Positions 34,257 to 44,072 of a stretch of DNA of 64,000 bases are shown piece after piece. The notes under the pieces are model-generated. The model was not told the DNA's origin. It did no database searches and worked only from the letters and a program-made list of their open reading frames with translations. Where the stretch lies: the NCBI RefSeq assembly GCF_006148925.1, contig NZ_VAWB01000001.1, forward strand, positions 462,001 to 526,000. Reading direction: 5' to 3'. A program made the position numbers and the translations under genes. Each line of letters opens with the position of its first letter. Positions within the stretch are counted from its first letter, which is position 1. This DNA is from Hyunsoonleella aestuarii. Its GTDB lineage: Bacteria > Bacteroidota > Bacteroidia > Flavobacteriales > Flavobacteriaceae.

Positions 34257-36644
34257 TTAATCGAAAGAATCAAACTCTACTAAGTATCCTGAAACACACA
34301 TTTGACCTTTCCATCCATTAGGCAATCTACCGCTTATCTGCCTAGATAATAAACCACCTCGCCCCATAATATGTCCGTAATCTCTATTTTCGAGGTCATT
34401 CCCTTTTTCTAAATAACCTTCCATATTTTTATTAAGTGCTATTCCATTTATCCAAGTCCAATGACCCTCTTTTTCAGAGTCACTAAGACCTATCCAATAG
34501 GTTGCTTTCTTTTCACTTGCTTCTGTTACATAATTCATTTCCTCCAATGTCTCAAAGACAGCTAAATAGCCACCTTCTTTTTCTGCTAATTTTTCGGCAA
34601 TATCCCAGCTCACATTCATTTTCATGTATTGATATTTGTGTCCTGAGTAAATAAATGTATTGATTAGGGTTGGTATTTCACCTTCAACATAACACATTGT
34701 TGTTTGTGGAAGAGCTTCCTTGATTAGTTTTCCGTCTGTGTTCCAAACTTTTTCAACACCTTCCTGTTTGCCGTCCTTAAATGTTGCTTCCCTTTTTAAC
34801 TGTCCGTTTTCATACCATTCTTTAGACAAACCTTCTGGGTCTCCTTTTTTCAATAGTACTTTCACTTTTAATTGTCCATTTTCAAACCATTCTCTATATA
34901 ACCCTTCCGGGATACTTTCAAAAAAGTTCATTTCTTTTTGCATTTGTCCATTTTCAAACCATTCTCTGTCTACACCATTTACCTTACCCTCTCTAAAGAG
35001 TTGTTCCTTTTTTTGCTGACCATTTACATACCATTCTCTATATAATCCTTCTGGCTTACCTTTTTTAAATAACTGTTCTATTTTTTGTTGTCCATTTTCA
35101 TACCATTCCCTAGTTAGCCCATCCTGAACACCTTGTATAATGTTCGCTTCTTGTTTCAATTGACCATTTCCATACCATTCTTTACACAAGCCTTCTGGCT
35201 TGCCTTTTTTAAAAGGCTGTTCTGTTTTTTGAAAGCCATTTTCATACCATTCTCTAAATAAACCATCCTTCACCCCTTCTATAAGGTTTAATTCTCTCGC
35301 CAATTGACCATTTAGATACCATACCTTACTAATTCCTTCCGCCTTACCGTTTTGAAAATTAGCCTTTCCTTTAAGCTGTCCATCTTCATACCAGTCTGTT
35401 AATAATCCATCTTGCTTACCGTCTAAAAAGTTCGTTTTTGCTTTAATTTGACCATTTTCATACCATTTTCTTGCCAAACCATGCTGTCTATCATCTTTAA
35501 AATTAAATTCTTCTTGAAGTTGTCCGTTTGGATACCATTTTCTCAATATTCCTTCTTGAATACCATCTTTATAGTTTTGTTCTGCCTGTAGCTTTCCATT
35601 TTCATACCACATTCTACCTAATCCGTCCTGTTTATTGTTTTTAAAATTCCCTTCATCTTTTAATTGTCCATTTTTATGCCATTGTCTAAATAAACCTTCT
35701 TGTTTACCTTCTTTAGAATTCACTTCTTTTTCTAATTGCCCATTTTCAAACCATACTCTACTTACTCCGTCTGGTTCTCCTTCTTTAATATTTGTTTCAA
35801 ATTGAAGCTGTCCATTTTCATACCATACTCTACTTACTCCGTCTGGTTCTCCTTCTTTATAATTTACTTCCATCATTATTTTTTCATCAATATCATAATC
35901 AATAAGTTTCCCCGTTATTAGAGTTGTGTCCCTTTTTTTATAAAGTAATTTGTTTAATTCCATTACTTCATCGTTACTATATATTTGTAATTGAACATTA
36001 CCTCCGTCTACCTTAAACTCATTAGCTTGTTTATTGAGATTTGAACTTATAAAATTAGATTTTTCAGTATGGGAACTGTAGGGAGAAACTAATTTTATAT
36101 TTGTAACTTTTATATTTGCTATGCCCCAAACAGCAAAACCAAAATATCCTTCTTTAGGAACGGCACCTTCATCATAGATTGCCTTAGCATATGGTTTACC
36201 ATCAACATAATAAATCGCTGAGCTTTTATGTATAACACATGTTACATTAAACAACTTTCCAATTTCAATTTTAATGTTTTCACCCCTATGCACATTTGGA
36301 AAAGATTTAAAAAGTCCCGTTCTAAAGGTAAAATTCCTGTTTTGTGGAGATAAAAACCAACTTAATGCGTCTGGTGAGGGATTATTATTTCCCCACTTAA
36401 CTTTATTATATGAATATACAGGTATAAATGGACCACTTTCATCATTAAACTTGACGTCATAAGATATCACTGCTGGTAGTGAGACTAATTTTGGAAGCCA
36501 AATATATTTATTTGTTATTGTAAGACTTGAAGGAATGGAAATTTTACTGTCATATAATGATTGAGTTTTTAAGGCATTCTTGTTTTGGGCACTAAGATTA
36601 AGCACTAAATTACTTGCAATTAATATCATACATAATTTATTCAT
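34257..36644 (-). CDS. Sixteen-unit MORN-repeat protein with C-terminal C-type lectin-like domain
   Basis: A 795-residue exported protein (signal peptide cut near LNLSAQ). Residues about 40-190 look like a jelly-roll, concanavalin-like domain (GYFGFAVWGIANIKVTNIKL). Next come 16 consecutive 23-residue MORN units (about 235-625) with consensus EGL.REWYENGQLK. The C-terminal ~140 residues resemble a C-type lectin fold: SWDIAEKLAEKEGGYLAVF, YWIGLSDSEKEGHWTWINGI and a Cys near the end. This points to an extracellular binding protein, perhaps for glycans. No sorting tail is obvious. It belongs to a cluster of four MORN genes. Function unknown. Confidence 0.8.
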   Translation of the reverse strand: MNKLCMILIASNLVLNLSAQNKNALKTQSLYDSKISIPSSLTITNKYIWLPKLVSLPAVISYDVKFNDESGPFIPVYSYNKVKWGNNNPSPDALSWFLSPQNRNFTFRTGLFKSFPNVHRGENIKIEIGKLFNVTCVIHKSSAIYYVDGKPYAKAIYDEGAVPKEGYFGFAVWGIANIKVTNIKLVSPYSSHTEKSNFISSNLNKQANEFKVDGGNVQLQIYSNDEVMELNKLLYKKRDTTLITGKLIDYDIDEKIMMEVNYKEGEPDGVSRVWYENGQLQFETNIKEGEPDGVSRVWFENGQLEKEVNSKEGKQEGLFRQWHKNGQLKDEGNFKNNKQDGLGRMWYENGKLQAEQNYKDGIQEGILRKWYPNGQLQEEFNFKDDRQHGLARKWYENGQIKAKTNFLDGKQDGLLTDWYEDGQLKGKANFQNGKAEGISKVWYLNGQLARELNLIEGVKDGLFREWYENGFQKTEQPFKKGKPEGLCKEWYGNGQLKQEANIIQGVQDGLTREWYENGQQKIEQLFKKGKPEGLYREWYVNGQQKKEQLFREGKVNGVDREWFENGQMQKEMNFFESIPEGLYREWFENGQLKVKVLLKKGDPEGLSKEWYENGQLKREATFKDGKQEGVEKVWNTDGKLIKEALPQTTMCYVEGEIPTLINTFIYSGHKYQYMKMNVSWDIAEKLAEKEGGYLAVFETLEEMNYVTEASEKKATYWIGLSDSEKEGHWTWINGIALNKNMEGYLEKGNDLENRDYGHIMGRGGLLSRQISGRLPNGWKGQMCVSGYLVEFDSFD

Positions 36645-36948
36645 AAAGCATTATTTTTAATTAACAGCTAATAACCTATTGCCTTATATATTGTAAAATG
36701 TGTTTACTAAAACAATAATGGCTTAGGGGGAGGTTTTATGGCTTGTTGTAAGGTTTGTTTTACCAAGGTATGAAAAAATCGGACCGCTAATTGAAAAGTT
36801 TACTTATTATTATCCATAATTGGCCATTGCTAGATTGAAAGACATAAAAAAACCTCTTGATTTCTCAAGAGGTTTTCTTTGTAGCGGAAAGCATTCAATT
36901 ATTGAACCTAAATGAGTTTATATGTGACTTTTTGAAAGTGGTGGAGTT
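36645..36948. other. Intergenic interval between two MORN genes
   Basis: These 304 bases contain repeat copy 2 with its terminator (36843-36937). The rest (36645-36842), the presumed promoter side of the lectin-MORN gene, is AT-rich with a G-rich patch near 36724-36732. I see no clear -7/-33 pair and no gene. Confidence 0.5.
36843..36937 (-). repeat. Intergenic repeat, copy 2: 45-bp duplicate of the tRNA-fMet terminator and 3' tip
   Basis: Bases 36843-36887 match 39205-39249 with one difference in 45. The shared block holds a perfect 12-bp stem terminator (36849-36860 / 36865-36876) and the last bases of the tRNA gene (TAGCGG). The neighbouring bases (GAACC, GTGACTTTTTGAAA) resemble copies 3 and 4. 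It lies 12 bases beyond the stop of the 36949 gene and should end its transcript. Confidence 0.75.
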
Positions 36949-37644
36949 TTAATTATTTATTTCCTTTCCATCTTCCTCCCATGCTTTTCTGCTTAATGGT
37001 TCTCCATTTTTATAGATAGTTTCATAAGCTTTCTGCCCATTACTATGCCACCAAGTCCAAAGACCTTCCTGCGTCCCATCCTTAAAATTACCTTCTTGCC
37101 TCTTCTGGCCATTACTATCCCACAAAGTATAAAGACCAATCCCATCCTTATAGTTTTCTTCTGACTTCTTCTGCCCGTTAAGATGCCAACTAGTCGAAAG
37201 ACCTTCTTTCTCTCCATCCCTATAGTTAGCTTCTGACAACTTATGCCCGTTATTATGCCAACTAGTCCTAAGACCTTCTGCCTTCCCTTCCTTATAATAA
37301 CCTTCTCTTTCCTTCTGCCCATTATCATACCAAATTATTTCAGTACCGTCTCTCTTTCCATCTTTATAGTTACTCACTAACTCCTTCTGCCCGTTAAAAT
37401 GCCATTTAGTTGAAAGACCTTCTGCCTTCCCTTCAACGAGAGTTACTTTCAATCTAAGGCTGTCATTTTCATAATAATCTACTGCCATACCTGTAAATGG
37501 TTTGCCGTTATAAGTTAACGAGTCGATACCATCATTGATTCTAATTTGCTTCAATTCCTTAATCTTAACTTTCTGGTTTTGTGCACTTAAAAAATTACTA
37601 CCAATAAATAGTAAAGAGATTACTAATAATAAGGTTTTTTTCAT
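36949..37644 (-). CDS. MORN-repeat (YwqK-like) exported protein
   Basis: A 231-residue protein with a signal peptide (cut near FLSAQ), a short head domain (IRINDGIDSLTYNGKPFTGMAVDYYENDSL, about 34-63, split here only by description) and about six MORN units such as EGLSTSWHLNGQKKSEENYKDG. It starts 5 bases after the larger MORN gene upstream, so the two are cotranscribed. The Trp-His-x-Asn-Gly-Gln-Lys cores are closer to each other than to those of the lectin-MORN protein, indicating repeat expansion within the gene. Molecular role unknown. Confidence 0.75.
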   Translation of the reverse strand: MKKTLLLVISLLFIGSNFLSAQNQKVKIKELKQIRINDGIDSLTYNGKPFTGMAVDYYENDSLRLKVTLVEGKAEGLSTKWHFNGQKELVSNYKDGKRDGTEIIWYDNGQKEREGYYKEGKAEGLRTSWHNNGHKLSEANYRDGEKEGLSTSWHLNGQKKSEENYKDGIGLYTLWDSNGQKRQEGNFKDGTQEGLWTWWHSNGQKAYETIYKNGEPLSRKAWEEDGKEINN

Positions 37645-37649
37645 GACAG

Positions 37650-39149
37650 TTAATAGGTTACTTGAATGATGTTTGCAGAATCAGTAGCAATAAAACACCA
37701 TTTATTGTTTATGTAACAAAGAGATAATACTAATTTAAGAGGCACTACTTTATGTGTAATTGCAATTTTGGCAATTACAATTGTTGCTGTACTAATATCG
37801 TAATTTATTGATTTAGGCCAGCTAACTTTCTCATTAGAATTATCATCATTAATAAGATTGTAGGAATAGAAAACATTGTATTCTCTTAACATTTCAACAG
37901 GATTATGCTCTCGTAATTGGTCTTCAATATCATTGATTTTTTCCGATACGTTTTCATCCCAACTAGCATTTATGCTTTCAAGCATCTCGTTGAAAGGCTT
38001 CTCTTCTTTAATTTTCAACAGCACAGGTACAGATTCCTCTTTTGATGCGAATAATTTCCTCAATGCATCATAGTTTTCCGTTTTAAGGATAGTCATAAAA
38101 TTATCAACAAATATTTTTAAACCAAAGTTGTCTTCATCTACTTCTGGCCATTCTTTAACAATATTTCCATTTTTATCCCTTTCAATTCTTTTAATTTCAA
38201 TTCCATCAGAATAAACTACCTCAAGTGACTTCTCTCCATTTTCATTCCAGGCCATAACTGTACCAACTGGTTCTCCAAATTCAAAATAAGATTCGCTTTT
38301 TATCTGGCCATTTTTGTGCCATGTGGTTCTGTTGCCGCTTCTTTTTCCATTTTTTGAAATACCAGTAATTGCTATTTGTCCATTTGGATACCAATGCGTA
38401 TAGGGTCCATTTCCTTTTATTCTCGCACGTTCACCAGTAACGGTTAATTCTGATTTCTTCTTACCATTTTTTTTAAACCATGTTGTGTACTGCCCATTAA
38501 TTTTTCCAGATACAAATGTGACCGCAGAAACGTAACTATCGTGCGGAATAAAAATTTCTCGTTTGCTCCTATTAAAATTCAATTCCCCAGAAAAAGTAAC
38601 AACGCCCGTAAATGGCTCATTATTTGCTTTTTCGTATGCAAAATAGTCGTCTTGATTAAGCGTGTCTTTTGAAACCATTGCTTCCAATAGTAATTCTTCA
38701 TCTGGAAGCGATATCGCAGTGCCTGGCATAGGGTGAGCGCTAGGATATATCTTTTCGACTTTTTTACTTCCATCACTATACCAGGTGGTTTCACTAGTGA
38801 CTCTACTTGCTTTATCGTAAATTCTTTCGAAGCGTTTTATCCCACTCTTAAAATAAAAGGTAAATTTATTTATACTCTCAGGTGAATATTCTGCAATACT
38901 GTAAATCACATCGTTATTAAAAGTTTTTGCCAAACTTATGCTACCATTTTCAAAATGCGTCTCAGAAGATACTTCCCCATTAGGTAATGTTTCAACCTGA
39001 ACTCCAGTAAATGGCTTGTTTGCACTAATTTTATATGTTAAATCTCCTTTTTTTATTAGTTGATTAGAACTTACAGTATCGTTAACCTGCTTAGATTGAC
39101 CAATTAAAAATGTAGGAACAAATAAAAGTAGCAGTAAGATTTTTTTCAT
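37650..39149 (-). CDS. MORN-repeat protein with extra C-terminal domain, exported
   Basis: Taking ATG at 39149 (499 residues) places a clean signal peptide first (MKKILLLLLFVPTFLIGQ); an earlier in-frame ATG adds 27 residues and would begin inside the tRNA terminator hairpin. The head (about 25-180) has diverged MORN-like units (NGEVSSETHFENGS; WYSDGSKKVEKIY), the middle (about 240-330) has clear ones (THWYPNGQIAITG; TTWHKNGQIKSESYFEFG), and the C-terminal ~140 residues form a separate domain (DNFMTILKTENYDALRKLFAS) resembling a DUF4878/NTF2-like cradle, a weak call. It is the first gene after the tRNA. Confidence 0.72.
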   Translation of the reverse strand: MKKILLLLLFVPTFLIGQSKQVNDTVSSNQLIKKGDLTYKISANKPFTGVQVETLPNGEVSSETHFENGSISLAKTFNNDVIYSIAEYSPESINKFTFYFKSGIKRFERIYDKASRVTSETTWYSDGSKKVEKIYPSAHPMPGTAISLPDEELLLEAMVSKDTLNQDDYFAYEKANNEPFTGVVTFSGELNFNRSKREIFIPHDSYVSAVTFVSGKINGQYTTWFKKNGKKKSELTVTGERARIKGNGPYTHWYPNGQIAITGISKNGKRSGNRTTWHKNGQIKSESYFEFGEPVGTVMAWNENGEKSLEVVYSDGIEIKRIERDKNGNIVKEWPEVDEDNFGLKIFVDNFMTILKTENYDALRKLFASKEESVPVLLKIKEEKPFNEMLESINASWDENVSEKINDIEDQLREHNPVEMLREYNVFYSYNLINDDNSNEKVSWPKSINYDISTATIVIAKIAITHKVVPLKLVLSLCYINNKWCFIATDSANIIQVTY

Positions 39150-39204
39150 TTGAAGATTATAAAGCTTTCTTAAATATAGAAAAATTAAATGAAGTAAATC
39201 TTGG

Positions 39205-39240
39205 CATAAAAAAACCTCTTGATTTCTCAAGAGGTTTTCT
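39205..39240 (-). terminator. Terminator of the tRNA-fMet gene (repeat copy 1)
   Basis: A perfect 12-bp stem (39211-39222 / 39227-39238), loop TTTC, followed on the minus strand by a run of seven T. It starts 5 bases beyond the tRNA 3' end and is duplicated at 36843. Confidence 0.85.
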
Positions 39241-39243
39241 TCG

Positions 39244-39316
<73 letters not shown>

Positions 39317-39374
39317 ATATTGGACTGCAAATATACAATCCTTTTTAGGTTTATCAAGGAAAAAAATAAAAAAT

Positions 39375-39557
39375 TTACTGTTCAATATTGTTTGCCTCAA
39401 AAGCTGTAAGTTCTAAATCTAAAAATTGTGCTGTAACCTGAATGGGGTTGCAACACACTTCACAATCTTCAATATAATTTTGGTTACTAACCGATTTATC
39501 TAAGAGCATTGATATCTCCTCCCAACAATATGGACATACAAAAAAGTGTTCTAGCAT
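39375..39557 (-). CDS. Small CPxC-type cysteine-rich protein
   Basis: A 60-residue protein with two Cys pairs, CPYC (8-11) and CEVCC (32-36), as in the CPXCG-motif cysteine-rich small proteins of bacteria. It probably binds one zinc ion. Function unknown. It lies between the LRR gene terminator and the tRNA. Confidence 0.75.
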   Translation of the reverse strand: MLEHFFVCPYCWEEISMLLDKSVSNQNYIEDCEVCCNPIQVTAQFLDLELTAFEANNIEQ

Positions 39558-39567
39558 AGTATAAAAA

Positions 39568-39600
39568 TAAAAAAACAGATAATAAATATTATCTGCTTTT
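39568..39600. terminator. Terminator after the LRR gene
   Basis: An 8-bp stem (CAGATAAT 39576-39583, ATTATCTG 39588-39595), loop AAAT, T-rich on both strands. It lies 41 bases beyond the LRR stop. Confidence 0.7.
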
Positions 39601-39640
39601 TACTAACTAACTAATTTATGATAAACTATTACATTACTTT

Positions 39641-40471
39641 TTACTCTTTCTCAATATCCATTGTAGCCGTAGCATTCTGATTTTGTAATTCCAAGAAGAT
39701 TAAATCCGGTGGGTTATTTCCTGAAAAGGTTGTAAAATCGGTATTTAAATTATTATCACTTACCATAATTGTATTCAAATTGGTAAGACTCATAAATTCC
39801 GAAGGTAAATCGCCTGTAAATTGATTTGTAGATAATAGCAACTCTTGTAAGTTTTCCAACTGAGCTAACTCAACAGGAATTTCACCTTCCATTTTATTAT
39901 CCATAAGACTCAGCTTTTCCAATTTTGAAAGTGCATAAATCTGGTTAGGAATAGTTCCTGTTAAAAAGTTACTACCAAGTAACAATTCTTTAAGGTTTGT
40001 TAACTCCATTAAAGATTCTGGAATAGTCCCAGATAATCTGTTACTATATAGTTTTAAGGACTCTAAATTCTTTAATGAACCTAATTCTGAAGGAATATTT
40101 CCTTCAAAACCGTTCATAAATAATTCTAAAGATTTTAATTCTTTTAAATTTTGAAGTGTCGTTGGTAATTGACCAGTTAGCTTATTGAACCCTAGGTTCA
40201 TCTTTCTTAAACTGGTAAGGTTGCCAATTTCTGTAGGTAAAGTTCCTTGTAAATTATTAAACTGAAGGTTAATTTCAACTATTTCGTTATTCTCAACTTG
40301 AATACCATGCCAAGTATTTACATCTGTAGTTATATCCCACGTTACATTCCACTTATCTCCGTTTGTAGAATTATAGAGTGCTAATAAAGCGTCTTTCTCT
40401 GTAGAGGATATATTAGCAAAGGAATATGCCGATACAAATAAGCAGGCAATTATAAGTTTTAAAGTCTTCAT
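39641..40471 (-). CDS. Exported leucine-rich-repeat protein, plant-type repeats
   Basis: A 276-residue protein with a signal peptide (cut near AYSFA), an LRR N-cap region (about 22-60, KDALLALYNSTNGDKWNVTW) and about eight 24-residue repeats of the form LxLxxNxLxGxIPxxLxxLxxL, the type found in plant receptor kinases and many Bacteroidetes surface proteins. No sorting tail or lipobox is seen, so periplasmic or secreted location is unclear. Role is probably protein binding. It has its own terminator. Confidence 0.85.
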   Translation of the reverse strand: MKTLKLIIACLFVSAYSFANISSTEKDALLALYNSTNGDKWNVTWDITTDVNTWHGIQVENNEIVEINLQFNNLQGTLPTEIGNLTSLRKMNLGFNKLTGQLPTTLQNLKELKSLELFMNGFEGNIPSELGSLKNLESLKLYSNRLSGTIPESLMELTNLKELLLGSNFLTGTIPNQIYALSKLEKLSLMDNKMEGEIPVELAQLENLQELLLSTNQFTGDLPSEFMSLTNLNTIMVSDNNLNTDFTTFSGNNPPDLIFLELQNQNATATMDIEKE

Positions 40472-40564
40472 ATCGAATAAATTTGGGATTAATTCTCCTA
40501 CGAAAGTAGTTTAGAAGCAGACTAAAAACTATTTTATTCGACGAAATACATAAAATTTTAACAT

Positions 40565-42481
40565 TTATGAATCGATGAACTGCTCAATTTCTAGCTGAAT
40601 GGACTCCCATTTTTGCATTAAATCCTGCAATTCAGTCTTTTTTTTCTGATAATTATCAAAGAAATTATCTTGAGATGTTACTTCTTCATAATTAATTTCA
40701 AGTTCAAGATCAATGGCTTTTATGTCTTTTTCTAACTGGCTTATTTTAGATTCAACATTGCTCAACTTGTTATTTAGAGATTTTAATTTCTTTTGGTCTT
40801 CATAGGACTGATGACTCTTTTGCTTTGGAGTGTCCTTTTTTACTACCGTTCGTTTTTCAACCTCTCTTAAGTTATCAACTTGCCGCTGATCTAAGTAATA
40901 ATCGATATCACCCAGATACTCTTTAATTTTATGGTCTTTAAACTCATAAACTATATTTGTTAACCCTTGAAGAAAATCACGGTCGTGAGACACTAGAATT
41001 AAAGTGCCTTCAAATCTGAATAATGCCTCCTTTAAAACGTTTTTAGATTTAATGTCTAAATGATTTGTTGGCTCATCCATGATTAAAACGTTAAATGGCT
41101 GAAGCATTAGTTTTGCTAATGCCAAACGGTTACGTTCACCCCCAGATAACACTCTTACATATTTATCTACTTCATCTCCTCTAAATAAAAATGACCCGAG
41201 AATATCACGTACTTTACTCCTATTGGATTCATTGGCAGCATCAATCATAGTGTCTAATACCGTTTTACTCCCATCCAAATACTCCGCTTGATTTTGAGCG
41301 AAATAACCAATTTGCACATTATGTCCTAATTTTAGTAGACCATCGTATTTAATATCACCAACAATTATTTTGGCCAAGGTTGATTTCCCTTGACCATTCT
41401 GACCTACAAAAGCTGTTTTGCTATCGCGTTCAATCAATAAATTGATATTCTTAAGCACTTGATTATCTCCATAATTCTTTGAAACGCGCTCAGCTTCCAC
41501 TACAACTTTCCCTGGTGTTATAGAAATAGGAAAATTAAGTGTCATAACACTATTATCGTCTTCATCTACTTCAATACGTTCAATTTTATCTAACTTCTTT
41601 ATAAGAGACTGTGCCATAGTTGCTTTAGAAGCTTTGGCTCTAAACTTTTCAATTAACTTTTCAGTTTGCTCTATTTGCTTTTGCTGATTTTTTTGTGAAG
41701 CCAATTGTTGGGTTCTCAATTCTTCTCGAAGTACTAAATATTTGGTATAAGGTTTTGGATAATCATAAATTCGTCCCAGAGATATCTCGATAGTTCTATT
41801 GGTTACATTATCCAGAAACATTTTATCGTGAGATACTATTACAACAGCACCTGCATACCCCTTCAAAAAGTTTTCTAGCCAAATAATGGACTCAATATCC
41901 AGGTGATTCGTTGGCTCATCGAGCAAAAGAATATCATTGTTTTGCAAAAGCAACTTTGCCAACTCAATTCGCATACGCCAACCACCAGAGAACGTATCGG
42001 TAAGCATATTAAAATCGTCTCTTTTAAAACCTAAACCTTGTAATATTTTTTCGGTATCACCTTGATAATTATAGCCTCCTAAAATCTCGTATTGATGTTG
42101 TAAATCATTGATATCAATCATCAACTGATGATAGCCATCACTCTCATAATCCGTGCGCTCCGCTAACTGCTCATTAATAGATTCCATTTGAGCTTCTACC
42201 TCTTTTATTTCGGTAAATGCTTCATAAGATTCTTCCAAAACGGTACGACCGAAATCAAAATCTATATCCTGCTTTAAAAATCCAATTTTTAATTCTTTGT
42301 CAGCAGCTATTTGTCCTGTATCAGCCTCCATTTCTTTAGACAAGATCTTTAGCATGGTAGATTTACCTGCCCCATTTTTACCAATTAACCCAATTCTGTC
42401 ACCATTACCCAATTTAAAGGTAATATCCTCGAATAAATATTCGCCTTGAAATGAAATTGATAAATTGTGGATGTTCATCAT
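40565..42481 (-). CDS. ABC-F family ATPase
   Basis: A 638-residue soluble protein with two ABC domains and no membrane segment. Domain 1: Walker A GLIGKNGAGKST (about 32-43), signature FSGGWRMRIELAKLL, Walker B ILLLDEPTNHLDIES. Domain 2: Walker A FVGQNGQGKST, signature LSGGERNRLALAKLM, Walker B VLIMDEPTNHLDIKS. A charged linker lies between them and a coiled coil forms the last ~80 residues, as in Uup/YdiF/YheS-type ABC-F proteins, which act on ribosomes. Which ABC-F subtype is not clear. It is divergent from the DUF983 gene. Confidence 0.9.
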   Translation of the reverse strand: MMNIHNLSISFQGEYLFEDITFKLGNGDRIGLIGKNGAGKSTMLKILSKEMEADTGQIAADKELKIGFLKQDIDFDFGRTVLEESYEAFTEIKEVEAQMESINEQLAERTDYESDGYHQLMIDINDLQHQYEILGGYNYQGDTEKILQGLGFKRDDFNMLTDTFSGGWRMRIELAKLLLQNNDILLLDEPTNHLDIESIIWLENFLKGYAGAVVIVSHDKMFLDNVTNRTIEISLGRIYDYPKPYTKYLVLREELRTQQLASQKNQQKQIEQTEKLIEKFRAKASKATMAQSLIKKLDKIERIEVDEDDNSVMTLNFPISITPGKVVVEAERVSKNYGDNQVLKNINLLIERDSKTAFVGQNGQGKSTLAKIIVGDIKYDGLLKLGHNVQIGYFAQNQAEYLDGSKTVLDTMIDAANESNRSKVRDILGSFLFRGDEVDKYVRVLSGGERNRLALAKLMLQPFNVLIMDEPTNHLDIKSKNVLKEALFRFEGTLILVSHDRDFLQGLTNIVYEFKDHKIKEYLGDIDYYLDQRQVDNLREVEKRTVVKKDTPKQKSHQSYEDQKKLKSLNNKLSNVESKISQLEKDIKAIDLELEINYEEVTSQDNFFDNYQKKKTELQDLMQKWESIQLEIEQFIDS

Positions 42482-42568
42482 AGAAATGTAACTTTTATTG
42501 CCAACGATATATGCCGAATAAACTAACTTTGCATTGCCTTAGCGCGTTGGCAAAAATACACAAATATT

Positions 42569-42952
42569 ATGTTTAAAAAAGGGAATAAATTATACAGTAT
42601 TATAACAGGATCTTGCCCTAAATGTCACGAAGAATCTATGTTTAAAAATAAAAATCCATATATTCTATCTGAAGCTTTAGCAATGAACGAAACATGTGGT
42701 AATTGTGGTACAAAATATAAAATTGAACCCTCTTTTTTTTACGGCTCTATGTATGTAAGTTACCCTGTAGGGATTGCTTTCGCCACAGCCGCTTTTGTTA
42801 TTTCGTTTTTTGTTTTTGAAGCCAATATAAATATCGTATTTATTTCAATTATTGCGACTCTTATCGTTTTTATGCCAATTATTTTAAGGCTTTCTCGAAA
42901 TATATGGATAAATTTTTTCATGCATTACGATAAGTCTTTAGCCAAAAAGTAA
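42569..42952 (+). CDS. DUF983 membrane protein with zinc-ribbon-like head
   Basis: A 127-residue DUF983 protein. Two CPxC/CxxC pairs (GSCPKC, 14-19; ETCGNC, 42-47) form a zinc-ribbon-like head, followed by two transmembrane helices (about 65-85 and 90-108). Function is unknown; in some proteobacteria the family sits by cytochrome oxidase genes, which is not the case here. It is convergent with the FAD oxidoreductase, 29 bases apart, with no clear terminator between. Confidence 0.82.
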   Translation: MFKKGNKLYSIITGSCPKCHEESMFKNKNPYILSEALAMNETCGNCGTKYKIEPSFFYGSMYVSYPVGIAFATAAFVISFFVFEANINIVFISIIATLIVFMPIILRLSRNIWINFFMHYDKSLAKK

Positions 42953-42981
42953 CTGCTCGCTAAACTATTTTATTAGAGATA

Positions 42982-44022
42982 CTAATAGAAACGATTTATA
43001 TCTATTTCTTCTTCCAACGGTATATTATTCTCTACCAAATTGAAAAGCTGAGAAGCCACATAAGGCCCTATCATAACGCCTCGTGTACCAAGACCATTAA
43101 GAATGTACATATTATCAATCTCTCGATGTTTACCGACTAAAGGGCGTCGATCTTTCACGGTAGGACGTACACCAGCTAATTGATTTACAACCTCAAATGG
43201 ACAATTTATTAGTGTTTTTAATTTGGTTAAAAGCGTTTCTTTTCCTTTTTCACTAGGTTTATTGGATAAATCGTTCCAATCGTAAGTCGCCCCAACCAAA
43301 TACAAATCTTCCTCTAAGGGAATCAAAAATACGGGTCCTTTTAAAACATAATCAATATTTAACTGTGAGGCATAAATGGTAAGTAATTCTCCTTTTGTAG
43401 GCACTAATGGCAGGTCCTTAAAAAAAGGATTTTTAGACATGCCAAAACCTTCGGCGAATATTAAATTATGAGACACTAAGTTTTTATATTGAAAACCATT
43501 CTCAATAACAATTAAATCTCTGTATTGAAATTCATTCTCTATTAATAAATTATTTTGAAATAGGAATGATTTATAAGCATCAATTAATGTTTTAACATCT
43601 ATTCTACCTGTACTTTTAACTTCTCCAAATCCATAAGGCGCATTTACAGCATTGTTCTTATTCTTTACAAGGTTGGCGGAAAGGTATTCACTAAGCCTTG
43701 GTTTGTCTGATGCTGCAAACCAATTATTTTGTTCTTCTAAAGATGCAAATTTTCTATATAACGGAATTTTATAGTCTAACTTAACGTTTAGCTTTTTTTC
43801 TAAGGCATTGTAAATTCTCAGAGCAATTTCTAGCTGTTCTCTACTTTTCCATACAGAAGTGAAACGTTTTAGAACCACGGGATTATACAACCCGCCTGCG
43901 ACAGTTGAAGACGTTTGAGATGCGTCATCAAAAACCACAAAGGTTTTATTATTCGCAATTAATTCCTCGCAGAAACTAATTCCTGCCAAACCTATTCCAA
44001 CGATAATGTAATCTACTTGCAT
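42982..44022 (-). CDS. FAD-dependent oxidoreductase (DAO family)
   Basis: A 346-residue DadA/glycine-oxidase-like flavoprotein. The N-terminal Rossmann motif (IIVGIGLAGISFCEELI, 5-21) binds FAD, and the C-terminal AGVRPTVKDRRPLVG and NGLGTRGVMIGPYVA blocks are typical of DAO enzymes (RP, then GxG near the flavin). Substrate, probably an amino acid or amine, is not evident. It follows gldN after a strong terminator and so is a separate unit. Confidence 0.82.
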   Translation of the reverse strand: MQVDYIIVGIGLAGISFCEELIANNKTFVVFDDASQTSSTVAGGLYNPVVLKRFTSVWKSREQLEIALRIYNALEKKLNVKLDYKIPLYRKFASLEEQNNWFAASDKPRLSEYLSANLVKNKNNAVNAPYGFGEVKSTGRIDVKTLIDAYKSFLFQNNLLIENEFQYRDLIVIENGFQYKNLVSHNLIFAEGFGMSKNPFFKDLPLVPTKGELLTIYASQLNIDYVLKGPVFLIPLEEDLYLVGATYDWNDLSNKPSEKGKETLLTKLKTLINCPFEVVNQLAGVRPTVKDRRPLVGKHREIDNMYILNGLGTRGVMIGPYVASQLFNLVENNIPLEEEIDINRFY

Positions 44023-44072
44023 CTTGATGCGAAGGTAATTAGAAAATGGTTTTTGGCTTCAAAATGTATTAT

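Noticed and set aside
34257-36644. DNA tandem repeats as a minisatellite or CRISPR-like array
   Set aside because: The periodicity is coding (69-bp MORN units in one frame, diverged in sequence). No spacer structure and no cas genes; no CRISPR array is seen anywhere in the window.
33114-39149. Toxin-antitoxin system based on YwqK-like genes
   Set aside because: All four carry signal peptides and no toxin gene is nearby; the antitoxin label of the family is not evidence for such a system here.
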